Positions 35,601 through 42,312 of a stretch of DNA of 55,675 bases are shown here, piece by piece; positions within the stretch are counted from its first letter, which is position 1, and each line of letters starts with the position of its first letter. The notes under the pieces are model-generated. The model ran no database searches. It was not told where the DNA came from and saw nothing but the letters and a program-made list of their open reading frames with translations. Position numbers and translations under genes: made by a program. Source of the stretch: Treponema bryantii NK4A124 (GTDB lineage Bacteria; Spirochaetota; Spirochaetia; Treponematales; Treponemataceae); the NCBI RefSeq assembly GCF_000421345.1, contig NZ_ATWV01000016.1, positions 1 to 55,675 on the forward strand, written 5' to 3'.

Positions 35601-35722
35601 TCAGTTCATTCGCTATGTATACTGAAGGTTCTTTGTGGTTTATTCCTACGGACGTTTCTGGAGCAGATATTAAGAGTATTATTCCTCAGATTGCCCTTGG
35701 ATTCAGAGCAAATATCTTCTAG
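29678..35722 (+). CDS. giant exported Ig-like-repeat protein (2014 residues)
   Basis: The N-terminus is a signal peptide (core FFISILTILTATSLFA, mature HGKGDIED). From about residue 85 to 1800 the protein is built of Ig-like beta-sandwich repeats of about 90-100 residues. Recurring tags are KVTVTAVDVNGV, LDNGETW and SIDNESDLP style strand turns, and VSGNV or ISGVV openings. Around 1720 lies a short Ala/Lys-rich insertion (TAEQKAATAAKKVAK). The last 180 residues (SFIQGLYVDFRFWGASLF onwards) change to amphipathic strands ending FRANIF, compatible with an outer-membrane anchor. No catalytic motif is visible. It leads a same-strand run of four exported or envelope proteins, so a role in the envelope or periplasm is inferred. 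Confidence 0.7.
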   Translation: MIKLKKSFFISILTILTATSLFAHGKGDIEDIAVENMNSWQEQFDLDSRKPGKYNIMITARDLGGNVHIEGPHNLYLDPKSDLPICGITNPYPNMRVVGNLNIVGTCVDDDGVSRVDLVLDEGTDIEKHVTAEGKEFWSYYLDTNDLEEGPHTIKVIGYDINDEPRVSNPYTLTWQLDRKQPVTEVQDKAMGILVSGNVKFDGIVSDGNGIKELYYSTDNGENFIPLKFGGNKNKALCDFTVTVDTKKFDDGPAVLWFKAIDMAGSVGMYSFLYFIDNTKPDVGIVYPAADQVMDGIFTVAGYAKDTIGVTELSWTFGTQSGEFELVPGNPYWAVNVDTLSSKDKATKFTIHAKDRAGNVVDVTQSINLNQENDKPVVTISEPVDGQNFGDEDPLFVRGIATDPDGVKEVRIILDGNEPIVQETKGVFYYHLCTAADLSAGNHKVTVTAVDVNGVAGNPVSINIVSRGIAPVFENPKIVSGKDGEDFVNGMEIHPESGKSFSVDISSGVGIVKVNSEVTWGNDGRAETSVDLKNSTSYTYTLPVLPDSAKGVMNLTVTAEDVIGRVSTYKALYYVTNTTIVKSEEPQIVFDDSTVGEDGSIISNMEFPVTGYLIGANASSVELVPATKFARAELQGNLIKLIPQEAVGSSEPVVVRIKTDKGKTVESRQLRFRADTALPQISINDYSENKAINGLEGPVTVSGNVSCETGVGGLKYRVMSAKVDIAKGIIGTVTAPSANDDFTKVDVAKDGSFSFSFNADSYGYGLHIIELIAESAGGNQLAKGIAVKNIPEVEEQGGKMPAPKAPAVYWADGFDVYALAVYQGEMTNDYQAFYRSDMIEGNNPLGFASSTVENKLVAAKYTAVKKPSLSAHIVQINDAEYFSGMPVVLAYNSKDTATIRLYIDTGAAVNSVNFEVTGEEIAGGLVSQKGAAKLTKPTPDNPMRWIAEIPVSNLPSRVNKISATIKAGALEQTVSGSFTVIRQDEEYLINDKEGIYPMPAAETVYDEVDNNYVLSNGSKFYYYVNYNAPFKVELVSNTQGLIVDTNGKLITLSAEKDGVYKNVVVRVTDRFGDVHTSSPLSFIANNNLPEINFVTPELFQWVGNTFKLSGTAAHPLGIRAVEYSLDNGETWESFDLSKNNNRVGVTFSKDVNISELPDGLIRINMRARDTSGHEAYVYTSAYKDVTPPEVRVIEPQEVDVVNGDNLIVFEVKDNALLAKAEYIAPPEKGRSQVRLPIDLNPLIYTHIGTPEAPISDAMSFAFTDDAGNVTPIESWAFSIDNESDLPRAEIHVPEDMQVITRDFTISGVVYDDDGESSIFYKIDNGEYKQVSTKEVFKQTSPDAEYKLNTSFSIDVPLATMTDNEHTVTVYAVDINGVKGPEVERTYRISLEEPKGAVEKPTIDTSVRKIVTISGWASDKNGIANVKVSLDNGNSYNEAVGTENWSYTVDTRAIPGGTQVVFLKVTDNYGIQGLYSSLINIDNDAPELNLELPLDDSTTTGQLFFSGYTFDNVEVTELYLTIRNLEKGSKPDVRPFKIDRIIGETIDMRDLPDGFYNVELTGKDKAGNITNVSRNIHLEKNIEPATVDILYPLEGEHKNGVFTVYGQAESENEITLLNLYVDDKLVDETTLTSSGFFKFDLGPDKIEEGVHTYRVDTVLSTGKVVRSRNQTITYSPVGPWITIENFTYGDFAINRPYIRGQAGYSISEDELLFSRTKEATAEQKAATAAKKVAKIEISFDNGKTFTELSKNEKWMYRIENQDIAEGYHFFLIRATMKNGETAITRTIIQVDNTPPSIRLIAPVNGGRYNQVLNASGLSNDDVELEDVTVTLRKGDKSAYEIPSFIQGLYVDFRFWGASLFAVGAGLTFFDDVVKVQASYGQFTQQQRDAVSDLFKVDLTEMRYGGNIFSLKILANVASLPFSFFLGHDWDWLYAQFAVGAEFALFSQTNSGKAQILSSLLAQIEFPKVKLQNVKMFSSFAMYTEGSLWFIPTDVSGADIKSIIPQIALGFRANIF

Positions 35723-35736
35723 GCAAAGGAGTTAGA

Positions 35737-36870
35737 ATGTTTGGAAGAAAAATAAAAATACTGTTGTTAGCAGTTTTGTTCATCTTCTTCTCAGGTAGTC
35801 TTTTTGCCCTGGAAGAATATGTAAGCGAAGTTTACAAACAGATAGACTCCTGCTTTTCTGCAAAAGATGAGAATAAGTTGAATAGTGTACTTTCGAAAAA
35901 TGTAAACGATAAGTATTACTATTTAATGGAAAACTACACGCAGAAAAAAATCAGACGTCTGATTGTAAATAACGATTATGATTTTGCCATGGCTGCAACA
36001 CTTGTTATTATTGAGAATAATCTTGATAATGAAGAAGCAGTTGAAATGTATTCTGTGATTTCTGATGCCTACGAAATTCAGCGCAAGCATGAGCTTGAAG
36101 TTGAACAGCAGAGACAGTATGAGCTTGCAAGAATACAGATGGAAAAAGAAAAGCAGAGAGGCAATGTTGAAAAAGAATATGTTGCTGCAAGTAAAACTTC
36201 CGGTGGTTCAGTTTATGTTTCTGGAAAAGAAACAAAACTTACAAGTACAAACTGGAAACTTAATCTTGGAATTGTTGACCTTGCTTTCCTGATGGATAAT
36301 GCATCTGAAATACAGTCTCTGCATTACGGTGTTTCCTTAGATTTTGATTATGAATATGTAATGGAAAATAAAAATGTGCTTGGAGCAGAAGCCTTTGTCG
36401 GAGGACAATTCCTTACAATTCCGCTTTCAGAGGATGAAGGTAAAATTGTTCCGCTCCTTGTAGACCTTGAAGCAGCAGTAAAATATGCAATTGCAAATAT
36501 TTCAAAAAATCTGTTTATTAGAGTTGGATTTAATGCTATTATAACAGGTAAATCTGAAACGGCACCACTGACTGCAGGCGTTCTTGATAACTTTTACTCT
36601 CCTTTTATTGGAGTTAAGTTTGCGAATGTTGCAATTGGTCCTGCTAAATTAGAAATAGGAGCAGACTGGCTGGCCGGACATTTGTTCTACCCGGATGTAA
36701 CAGCGGCAGCAGGAGTTGCAATGAATATTGCGATTCCATTTGCCGAATTGGAAAAAGTTAAGTTAAATTTTAATATAGGAGTTAGAGATAAGTTCTTCCT
36801 TAAGGAAGAGGGCTTTGAAAACCGAGCCAGCTTAATTGTAGCTATTGGAGTGGAAAATGTTGTTAGATAA
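35737..36870 (+). CDS. exported beta-barrel-like protein with coiled-coil N-terminal region
   Basis: A 377-residue protein with a signal peptide (core ILLLAVLFIFFSGSLFA). Residues 25-150 are helical with a charged coiled coil (KHELEVEQQRQYELARIQME). Residues 170-377 are repeating amphipathic strands (LNLGIVDLAFLMD, LIVAIGVENVVR end) that look like an outer-membrane barrel or lipid-exposed beta domain. I do not recognise the family. The gene starts 14 bases after the giant Ig protein, with a good AAGGAG, and its end overlaps the next gene by 14 bases, so the operon is tight. Confidence 0.6.
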   Translation: MFGRKIKILLLAVLFIFFSGSLFALEEYVSEVYKQIDSCFSAKDENKLNSVLSKNVNDKYYYLMENYTQKKIRRLIVNNDYDFAMAATLVIIENNLDNEEAVEMYSVISDAYEIQRKHELEVEQQRQYELARIQMEKEKQRGNVEKEYVAASKTSGGSVYVSGKETKLTSTNWKLNLGIVDLAFLMDNASEIQSLHYGVSLDFDYEYVMENKNVLGAEAFVGGQFLTIPLSEDEGKIVPLLVDLEAAVKYAIANISKNLFIRVGFNAIITGKSETAPLTAGVLDNFYSPFIGVKFANVAIGPAKLEIGADWLAGHLFYPDVTAAAGVAMNIAIPFAELEKVKLNFNIGVRDKFFLKEEGFENRASLIVAIGVENVVR

Positions 36871-38326
36871 ACTTAAACGAATTGTAATCGTATTATTAGT
36901 GACGTGCTTCACCGCACAGGTATTTGCGGCAACAACAGATCTTACGCAGCGCTTCCTTGATAAAGCAAACGAGGCATATGACGATGGAAATGTTGAAGAT
37001 GCTTACAAGTATGTAAATCAGGCTCTTGCAGTTGCTAAGGATGAATCTTCACAGGCGAATGTTCTTTTCTTTGCGCAGAACGTTTACAAACAGAAACTTC
37101 TGAACCTTCAGAAGAAATATGATGATATGGCACTTATCGATATCAAGATGAATCTCGAGAAGTATCCTAATATTGAAAATACTACTATTAAAAAGCTTGT
37201 AAAACAGATTGAACAGGATCAGGAAAATAAAGAAAAGGCTGCCCAGAAGGCAGAAACTGCTGCTCAGCGTAAAGTAGAGCAGGAGCGCTTTGAAGCCCAG
37301 CAGGAATCTATGGAAGCACAGGCTAAGGCTATGAAAGATCAGGCCGAAGCAATGCAGAAGCAGGCTGAAGCAACAAAGCAGGGGCAGGAAGATTTTAAGA
37401 ATGCCCTTGAATCTGGCCTTAAGGATATGGGAAATACCTTTACAGATGCCTTCTCTGAATCTGCTAAAGAAACAAAAAGATCTACCCGTGTAATTGCAAT
37501 CTCAATTATCGCAATTGCCGTTATTATTGTTCTTCTTGTTCTTTTGATTATGGTAATCATTAAGAAAGCTGCAAAGGCAAACCAGTACCAGCAGGAACAG
37601 TATGCACAGGCTTTCAAAATGCTTGCTGCAAACCAGAATCAGACAAACCGCCTTATGCTTGGTGGAATTACAGACATATATGGTGGAAATGCTTCTCTTA
37701 GAATTGCAGGTTCTTCTACCTGGGCTCCTGCAGCAGCACTTCCTGATGTTACTTTCTCAGAAGAAGACGAAGAAGAACTTAAACAGCTTGCCGTTAAGTG
37801 TGAAGAAATCGGCCAGCAGATTGATAATGTAACAGGTCGTAAAAATAACTCTAAGAACGTATCTGAACTTGTATATAAGCTCTCTATTCAGCTTGGACTT
37901 CCACAGGGAATGGCAATGCTCAACTTCTGTGCAGGTATGATTTACGATGCGGGCTTCCTTGCAATTGATCCTGATCTTCTTGTAGCAACTCAGCTTACAG
38001 AAGAAGAAAAACAGGCAATGAAAGAGCATGTTAATCTTGCAGAAAAACATCTTGAATTTGTTCCAAAGAAATACTGGAGCGTATTTGAAGATGCAGCTAC
38101 AAAGCATCATGAAAATATTGATGGTACAGGTTATCCTCATGGACTCAAGGGTGACGAGATTCCACAGATTGCACGTCTTATCCGTGTAGCAGAATCTTAT
38201 GTTTCACTTTCAAGTAAGCGAAGCTACCGTGGTGCAATGGATAAGGAAACTGCCGTTAATACACTTAAAGAACAGCCTGGTTTCTACGACCAGGAAGTAG
38301 TAGATGCTCTTGATAAGATTGTGTAA
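36857..38326 (+). CDS. membrane protein with degenerate HD-GYP domain
   Basis: About 489 residues. It has a signal peptide or first TM (core IVIVLLVTCFTAQVFA), a helical TPR-like region, a long Gln/Ala/Glu-rich coiled coil (about 125-185), a TM helix near 211-236 and a cytoplasmic HD-GYP domain. The second metal site is intact: HHENIDGTGYPHG (from H417). The first HD is changed to YDAGF (Y363, D364 in place of HDxGK), so two ligand positions are missing and catalysis is doubtful. The start ATG 36857 is chosen because GGAG lies 6 bases upstream; an in-frame TTG lies at 36845. It overlaps the upstream gene by 14 bases. Confidence 0.7.
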   Translation: MLLDKLKRIVIVLLVTCFTAQVFAATTDLTQRFLDKANEAYDDGNVEDAYKYVNQALAVAKDESSQANVLFFAQNVYKQKLLNLQKKYDDMALIDIKMNLEKYPNIENTTIKKLVKQIEQDQENKEKAAQKAETAAQRKVEQERFEAQQESMEAQAKAMKDQAEAMQKQAEATKQGQEDFKNALESGLKDMGNTFTDAFSESAKETKRSTRVIAISIIAIAVIIVLLVLLIMVIIKKAAKANQYQQEQYAQAFKMLAANQNQTNRLMLGGITDIYGGNASLRIAGSSTWAPAAALPDVTFSEEDEEELKQLAVKCEEIGQQIDNVTGRKNNSKNVSELVYKLSIQLGLPQGMAMLNFCAGMIYDAGFLAIDPDLLVATQLTEEEKQAMKEHVNLAEKHLEFVPKKYWSVFEDAATKHHENIDGTGYPHGLKGDEIPQIARLIRVAESYVSLSSKRSYRGAMDKETAVNTLKEQPGFYDQEVVDALDKIV

Positions 38327-38382
38327 GCCGTCATGCTGAACTTGTATTAAATATTTATCAATATTTTGCCGATAAAGAGAGT

Positions 38383-40695
38383 ATGAAAAAGTCAATTTTT
38401 GTACTCTCTTTCTTTTTTTTAACAGCGCTTGCTTTTGCAGATGAAGTTAAGCCACTTTACCGTCTTCCCGAAAAAAATCCTGTAAGCTCACAGGAAGGTG
38501 AAAACGAAACAGATATATTTCTCGTAGGTTCTGATAACGGACTTTTCCGTGTTACCAATAGAAATTCCGCAATTCCGGTTTGGACAGAAGGCCGCGTAGA
38601 CCAGCTTTTACGCATAAACAATGGCTGGCTCATGCGCACCCAGAAGGGAATTTTTTATTCTGCCGACCTTAAGACTTTTGAAGAACGCGATACAGGACTC
38701 CCTTTTCTTACAATCAAAACCTTTAAGGAGGGAGAGAAAACACTTTCCCTGCAGATTCAGGAGCTTAAAGACCTGAGCGTAAATCCGCTTAATCATAATG
38801 AAGTTGTTACTGCAACTAAAGACAGCGTATATTTCAGCCGTGACGGAGGCCTTACCTGGAAGGACCTTGGTTCAATGAGTAAAAACTCGCCGGGCATAAA
38901 GGCAGTAGCCGTTGCAAGTCTGGAAGATCAGCCTATTGTCTTTATGGCACATCCTATTTTCGGGCTTTCTTATATTCTGCCGGACAAGCCAAAACCAAGC
39001 TGGACAGATATAGATGCAGGCTTTGAAAAAATGCCGTCCCTTACATCACCTGATGAAATTGCAGACATTCTTCCCGTTTTACGCACAAATGCAGACGGCT
39101 CGCAATATACAGAAATCTATATTTCGCAGACTTATATGCCTCGAATTTACCGCCTGAACTGGCAGGAGAAACAGGCAGAACTGATTTACACAGGCTCAGA
39201 GCCTACAGATGTAACAGACGGACTTACAACAATTGACAATGTTCTTCTTTATACAAAGCTCGAAGGCTTTGGAGCCATAGACCTGGATTCTTTGCAGAGC
39301 CCTGGAACTCCAAGTCAGGAGCGGGACTGGCACGAAGCCTTTTCTGCAGTACCGGGTATGATTAACACCGCCTGGATTCCTCAGTCTCGCAGCGGCTTTG
39401 CCCGCGGACTTCAGCTCAACGAACTCTGGCTCCTTTACCCAGGCACAGTAAATTCTCCATATGCCGAAATTGCAAACGGCCGCAAGAGTATTTATGCTTC
39501 TGCCTACCAGTGCAGCTTCCCGGACGGTGTTGCAAAATTTAAAAAGATTATTAAAGATCGCAACATGAATTCCATGGTAATTGATATGAAGGATGATTAC
39601 GGCTACCTTCGTTACGATTCGCATGACCCTCTGGTTCTGGAAAAGTGTTCGACTTCGGGCTATGCAATAAAAGACCTTGATAAGTTTATTAAGGAATTCA
39701 AGGACGAAGGAATTTATCTTATTGCCCGCATTGTTACTTTTAAGGACCGTTCTCTTTCGAAATATCAGAATGGAAAATACGCGGTGTGGGACAAAAAGCT
39801 TAATAAGCCATGGCTTGGAATTAAGGGCTATGATGATGTTCTTGATGAAAATGAACAGCCAACAGGAAATAAAGAAACCACTTATTACGATGAGCAGTGG
39901 GTAGACCCTTATTCCGAAGAGGTCTGGGAGTACAACGTTGCAATTGCAAAGGAGCTCGTTGCCCGTGGTTTTGACGAAATTCAGTTTGACTATATCCGCT
40001 TTCCAACCGACGGTTTGAACCTTTACAATGCACAGTACCGCTGGCAGGACAAGGGAATGGACAAGGAATCTGCTTTGATTTCCTTCCTCTCTTATGCACG
40101 CGCAAATATTCAGGCCCCGATTGGAATTGATATTTATGGTGCAAACGGCTGGTACCGCTCTGGAACCCGTACAGGCCAGGATGCAGAAATGCTTGCAGAG
40201 TATGTTGATGTAATTGGCCCTATGTTCTATCCGAGTCACTTTGAGCAGACCTTCCTGAACTATGCTCCGGTTGCAGACAGAACTTACAGAATTTATTATT
40301 ACGGTTCTTTCCGTAACACTGTGCTCTGCCGTAACCGTGCAATTATCCGTCCGTGGGTTCAGTCTTTCTATCTGAATGTCAGTTACGACCGACTTTATTA
40401 TGATTCTGATTATATTAAAAAGCAGTTCTTTGGAGTAAGAGACTCTCTGGACCGCGGTTATATGTGCTGGAATAATTCGGGTGATTATGGAACCACACCT
40501 CCTGATGTTGAAGCAACAGAAGCCTTTATAGGAACAACCGCAGAAGCAAGCAGAGAATTCCGTAAACCTGCAATTGGTGATACAATGAAACCGCTTTTTG
40601 TAGATTCTGATGTTTCTGTACTCGACAGCATTTTGTATCCTTATCGCGAAGAAGAAACAACAGTATTCCGTCCTTTCCTTAAGGTTATGCCTTAA
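38383..40695 (+). CDS. secreted DUF4015/GHL-type putative glycoside hydrolase
   Basis: A 770-residue protein with a signal peptide (core IFVLSFFFLTALAFA). Residues 30-350 include sensor-like repeated strands with a SxDGGLTW Asp-box (YFSRDGGLTWKDLG), as in sialidase or Vps10-type propellers. Residues about 365-700 form a TIM-barrel-like GHL/DUF4015 domain: MNSMVIDMKDDYGYL, IYLIARIVTFKD, EIQFDYIRFPTDG, and IGIDIYGANGWYR. Asp and Glu residues at strand ends fit a glycosidase, but the substrate is unknown. It is the last member of the four-gene envelope cluster, 57 bases after the HD-GYP-like gene. A half repeat (GTCATGCTGAACTTGT) lies between them. Confidence 0.75.
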   Translation: MKKSIFVLSFFFLTALAFADEVKPLYRLPEKNPVSSQEGENETDIFLVGSDNGLFRVTNRNSAIPVWTEGRVDQLLRINNGWLMRTQKGIFYSADLKTFEERDTGLPFLTIKTFKEGEKTLSLQIQELKDLSVNPLNHNEVVTATKDSVYFSRDGGLTWKDLGSMSKNSPGIKAVAVASLEDQPIVFMAHPIFGLSYILPDKPKPSWTDIDAGFEKMPSLTSPDEIADILPVLRTNADGSQYTEIYISQTYMPRIYRLNWQEKQAELIYTGSEPTDVTDGLTTIDNVLLYTKLEGFGAIDLDSLQSPGTPSQERDWHEAFSAVPGMINTAWIPQSRSGFARGLQLNELWLLYPGTVNSPYAEIANGRKSIYASAYQCSFPDGVAKFKKIIKDRNMNSMVIDMKDDYGYLRYDSHDPLVLEKCSTSGYAIKDLDKFIKEFKDEGIYLIARIVTFKDRSLSKYQNGKYAVWDKKLNKPWLGIKGYDDVLDENEQPTGNKETTYYDEQWVDPYSEEVWEYNVAIAKELVARGFDEIQFDYIRFPTDGLNLYNAQYRWQDKGMDKESALISFLSYARANIQAPIGIDIYGANGWYRSGTRTGQDAEMLAEYVDVIGPMFYPSHFEQTFLNYAPVADRTYRIYYYGSFRNTVLCRNRAIIRPWVQSFYLNVSYDRLYYDSDYIKKQFFGVRDSLDRGYMCWNNSGDYGTTPPDVEATEAFIGTTAEASREFRKPAIGDTMKPLFVDSDVSVLDSILYPYREEETTVFRPFLKVMP

Positions 40696-40753
40696 GTGGT
40701 GATGGGGTCTGCAGAGAGACAAAAGCTCGCAAGGGGCCCCAGAAGGACAGATT

Positions 40754-42235
40754 ATGACACCAAATCAATACACACCAGAAGAACCAATTTCCTCAATTGC
40801 AACAGCGCTGGCACCAGCCGCGCTGGGTATTGTCCGCGTTTCGGGCAAGGGCTGCATTGAGCTTGTGAGTAAGGTTTTTAGCCGGCCGAAGGCATTATTG
40901 GAAGCGGCAGGAAACACTCTGGTTTACGGCTGGATTCAGGCTCCGGTGGTTGAGTGCCCGCAAAGCGGGTGTATCGAAACCACCAAAATCGACGAAGTAA
41001 TGCTGGCCGTTTACCGCGCACCTAAAAGCTTTACCGGTGAAGACATGGTGGAGATTTTCTGCCACGGCGGCCCTGCTGTTGTAATGGCTGTGCAGAACCT
41101 TATGCTTAAAAGCGGCTTTAGACAGGCTAATCGTGGAGAGTATACCTTCCGCGCTTTTATAAATGGAAAGACGGACCTTACGAAGGCCGAGGCTGTAAAA
41201 GAAATTATTGATTCCCACACTGATGTTTCGCGCTCGCATGCAGCGGGTCGTCTTGCCGGCGGCTTGTTCGAAGAAATAGACTCAATTAAAAAGCTGATTA
41301 TAGATACTCTCGCTGCCATTGAGGTGGAGATTGAATACCCGGAAGACGAGGAAACTATTGCAGACTCCTTTGACCGCAGCGACATAGAACTTGCAGCGAG
41401 CAGGCTTCAGGCCCTGGTAGATTCCTGGCGTGGCGAAAAACTCTATCAGGATGGTGCGAGGGTTGTATTGGCGGGACGCACTAATGCGGGAAAGTCTTCT
41501 TTGTTTAACGCTATTTTGAAGGAAGAACGGGCCATTGTTAGTGACATTGAAGGAACTACCCGAGACTGGCTGGAAAGCTGGGCCAGCATTAACGGAATTC
41601 CTGTACGGCTTTTTGATACTGCAGGTTTGCGCCAGACAAGTGATGTAATTGAAGCACAGGGTGTTGAAATAAGCCGCAGCCTTGTTCACGATGCCGACGT
41701 GGTTTTGTATCTTGTTGATGGAACTCAGGGAATGAATGAAGAGGACCAGCAGTTTATTGATAATTGTAAAGAACCGCTGATTGTGGTGTACACTAAGAGT
41801 GATAAAGGCGGGGTCTTAGGGGATAAGCAGCTTTGCTGCGACCCCCTAGGAGAAGGGGTAGCGAGCAACGAAGTGCGAGCGAGGGGAAGGCTTTCCCCTC
41901 CTGCCTGCAAAATCTCTTCAAAAACCGGCGCCGGCCTTTCGGACCTCTTTGCAAAAATCTACGGACTCCTCACGGCAGACCTTGGCGGCAGCGGCGCAGG
42001 CAGCACAACAGAGCGGGCACAGGCTGGTCTGGGCTCGGCACGTCAGAAGGAAGCGGTAAGCGAAGCTCTGGAATGCGTGCGCCACGCCCTGGTAAGTGCC
42101 GACGACAACTATTCACTGGACGCAGTGGTACAGGACCTGGAAGACGCGCTGGACTCGCTTGGCGAAGTAACCGGTGACGTAACCCCGGATGATGTACTTG
42201 GAAGTATTTTTGCTAACTTCTGTGTAGGAAAGTAA
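40754..42235 (+). CDS. mnmE: MnmE (TrmE), tRNA U34 modification GTPase, with two in-frame insertions
   Basis: A 493-residue GTPase that with MnmG forms carboxymethylaminomethyl-uridine at tRNA position 34. The N-terminal folate-binding domain starts SSIATALAPAALGIVRVSG. The G domain has GRTNAGKSSLFN (G1), the G3 DTAG and G4 TKSD. The C-terminus ends FCVGK with the conserved Cys. It is longer than the usual roughly 455 residues because of two inserts. One is a GGTGGTT-family repeat (40945-40984, residues near 64-77, VVECPQSGCIETT). The other is GC-rich and hairpin-bearing, between G4 and G5 (41813-41906, about residues 354-384). Motifs outside the inserts are intact, so the protein may still be active. 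Confidence 0.93.
   Translation: MTPNQYTPEEPISSIATALAPAALGIVRVSGKGCIELVSKVFSRPKALLEAAGNTLVYGWIQAPVVECPQSGCIETTKIDEVMLAVYRAPKSFTGEDMVEIFCHGGPAVVMAVQNLMLKSGFRQANRGEYTFRAFINGKTDLTKAEAVKEIIDSHTDVSRSHAAGRLAGGLFEEIDSIKKLIIDTLAAIEVEIEYPEDEETIADSFDRSDIELAASRLQALVDSWRGEKLYQDGARVVLAGRTNAGKSSLFNAILKEERAIVSDIEGTTRDWLESWASINGIPVRLFDTAGLRQTSDVIEAQGVEISRSLVHDADVVLYLVDGTQGMNEEDQQFIDNCKEPLIVVYTKSDKGGVLGDKQLCCDPLGEGVASNEVRARGRLSPPACKISSKTGAGLSDLFAKIYGLLTADLGGSGAGSTTERAQAGLGSARQKEAVSEALECVRHALVSADDNYSLDAVVQDLEDALDSLGEVTGDVTPDDVLGSIFANFCVGK
40945..40984. repeat. GGTGGTT-family palindromic repeat inside mnmE
   Basis: GGTGGTTGAGTGCCC, GCAAAGC centre, then GGGTGTATCGAAACCACC. Terminal 7-bp inverted repeats match those of the intergenic family. 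The reading frame stays open through the element. Confidence 0.8.
41813..41906. repeat. GC-rich inserted segment inside mnmE between G4 and G5 motifs
   Basis: The segment contains the stems GCAGC-ttt-GCTGC (41828-41840) and GGGGAAGGCTTTCCCC (41883-41898), and the phrase GTAGCGAGCAACGAAGTGCGAGCG. It encodes a low-complexity peptide (EGVASNEVRARGRLSPPA) that has no counterpart in normal MnmE. It looks like a second class of inserted palindromic element. Confidence 0.6.
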
Positions 42236-42253
42236 GCAAAAAAAGTAACTGCG

Positions 42254-42282
42254 TTGCGAAAACGTTGTTTTTTCATTACAAT
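42254..42282 (+). promoter_or_regulatory. promoter of glmS
   Basis: TTGCGA (42254-42259), a 17-base spacer and TACAAT (42277-42282), 30 bases before ATG 42313, which has a strong AAAGGAGA. Transcription from it would be independent of mnmE. Confidence 0.55.
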
Positions 42283-42312
42283 CAGAATACTAAATTGGAA
42301 AAGGAGACCTCT

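Noticed and set aside
39196-40722. 508-residue minus-strand open frame opposite the DUF4015-type gene
   Set aside because: It is Cys/Ile/Arg-rich antisense translation with no motif; the plus-strand gene has a signal peptide and domains.
42236-42312. glmS ribozyme in the leader of glmS
   Set aside because: The 77-base leader is too short and does not show the ribozyme core; a plain promoter and Shine-Dalgarno explain it.
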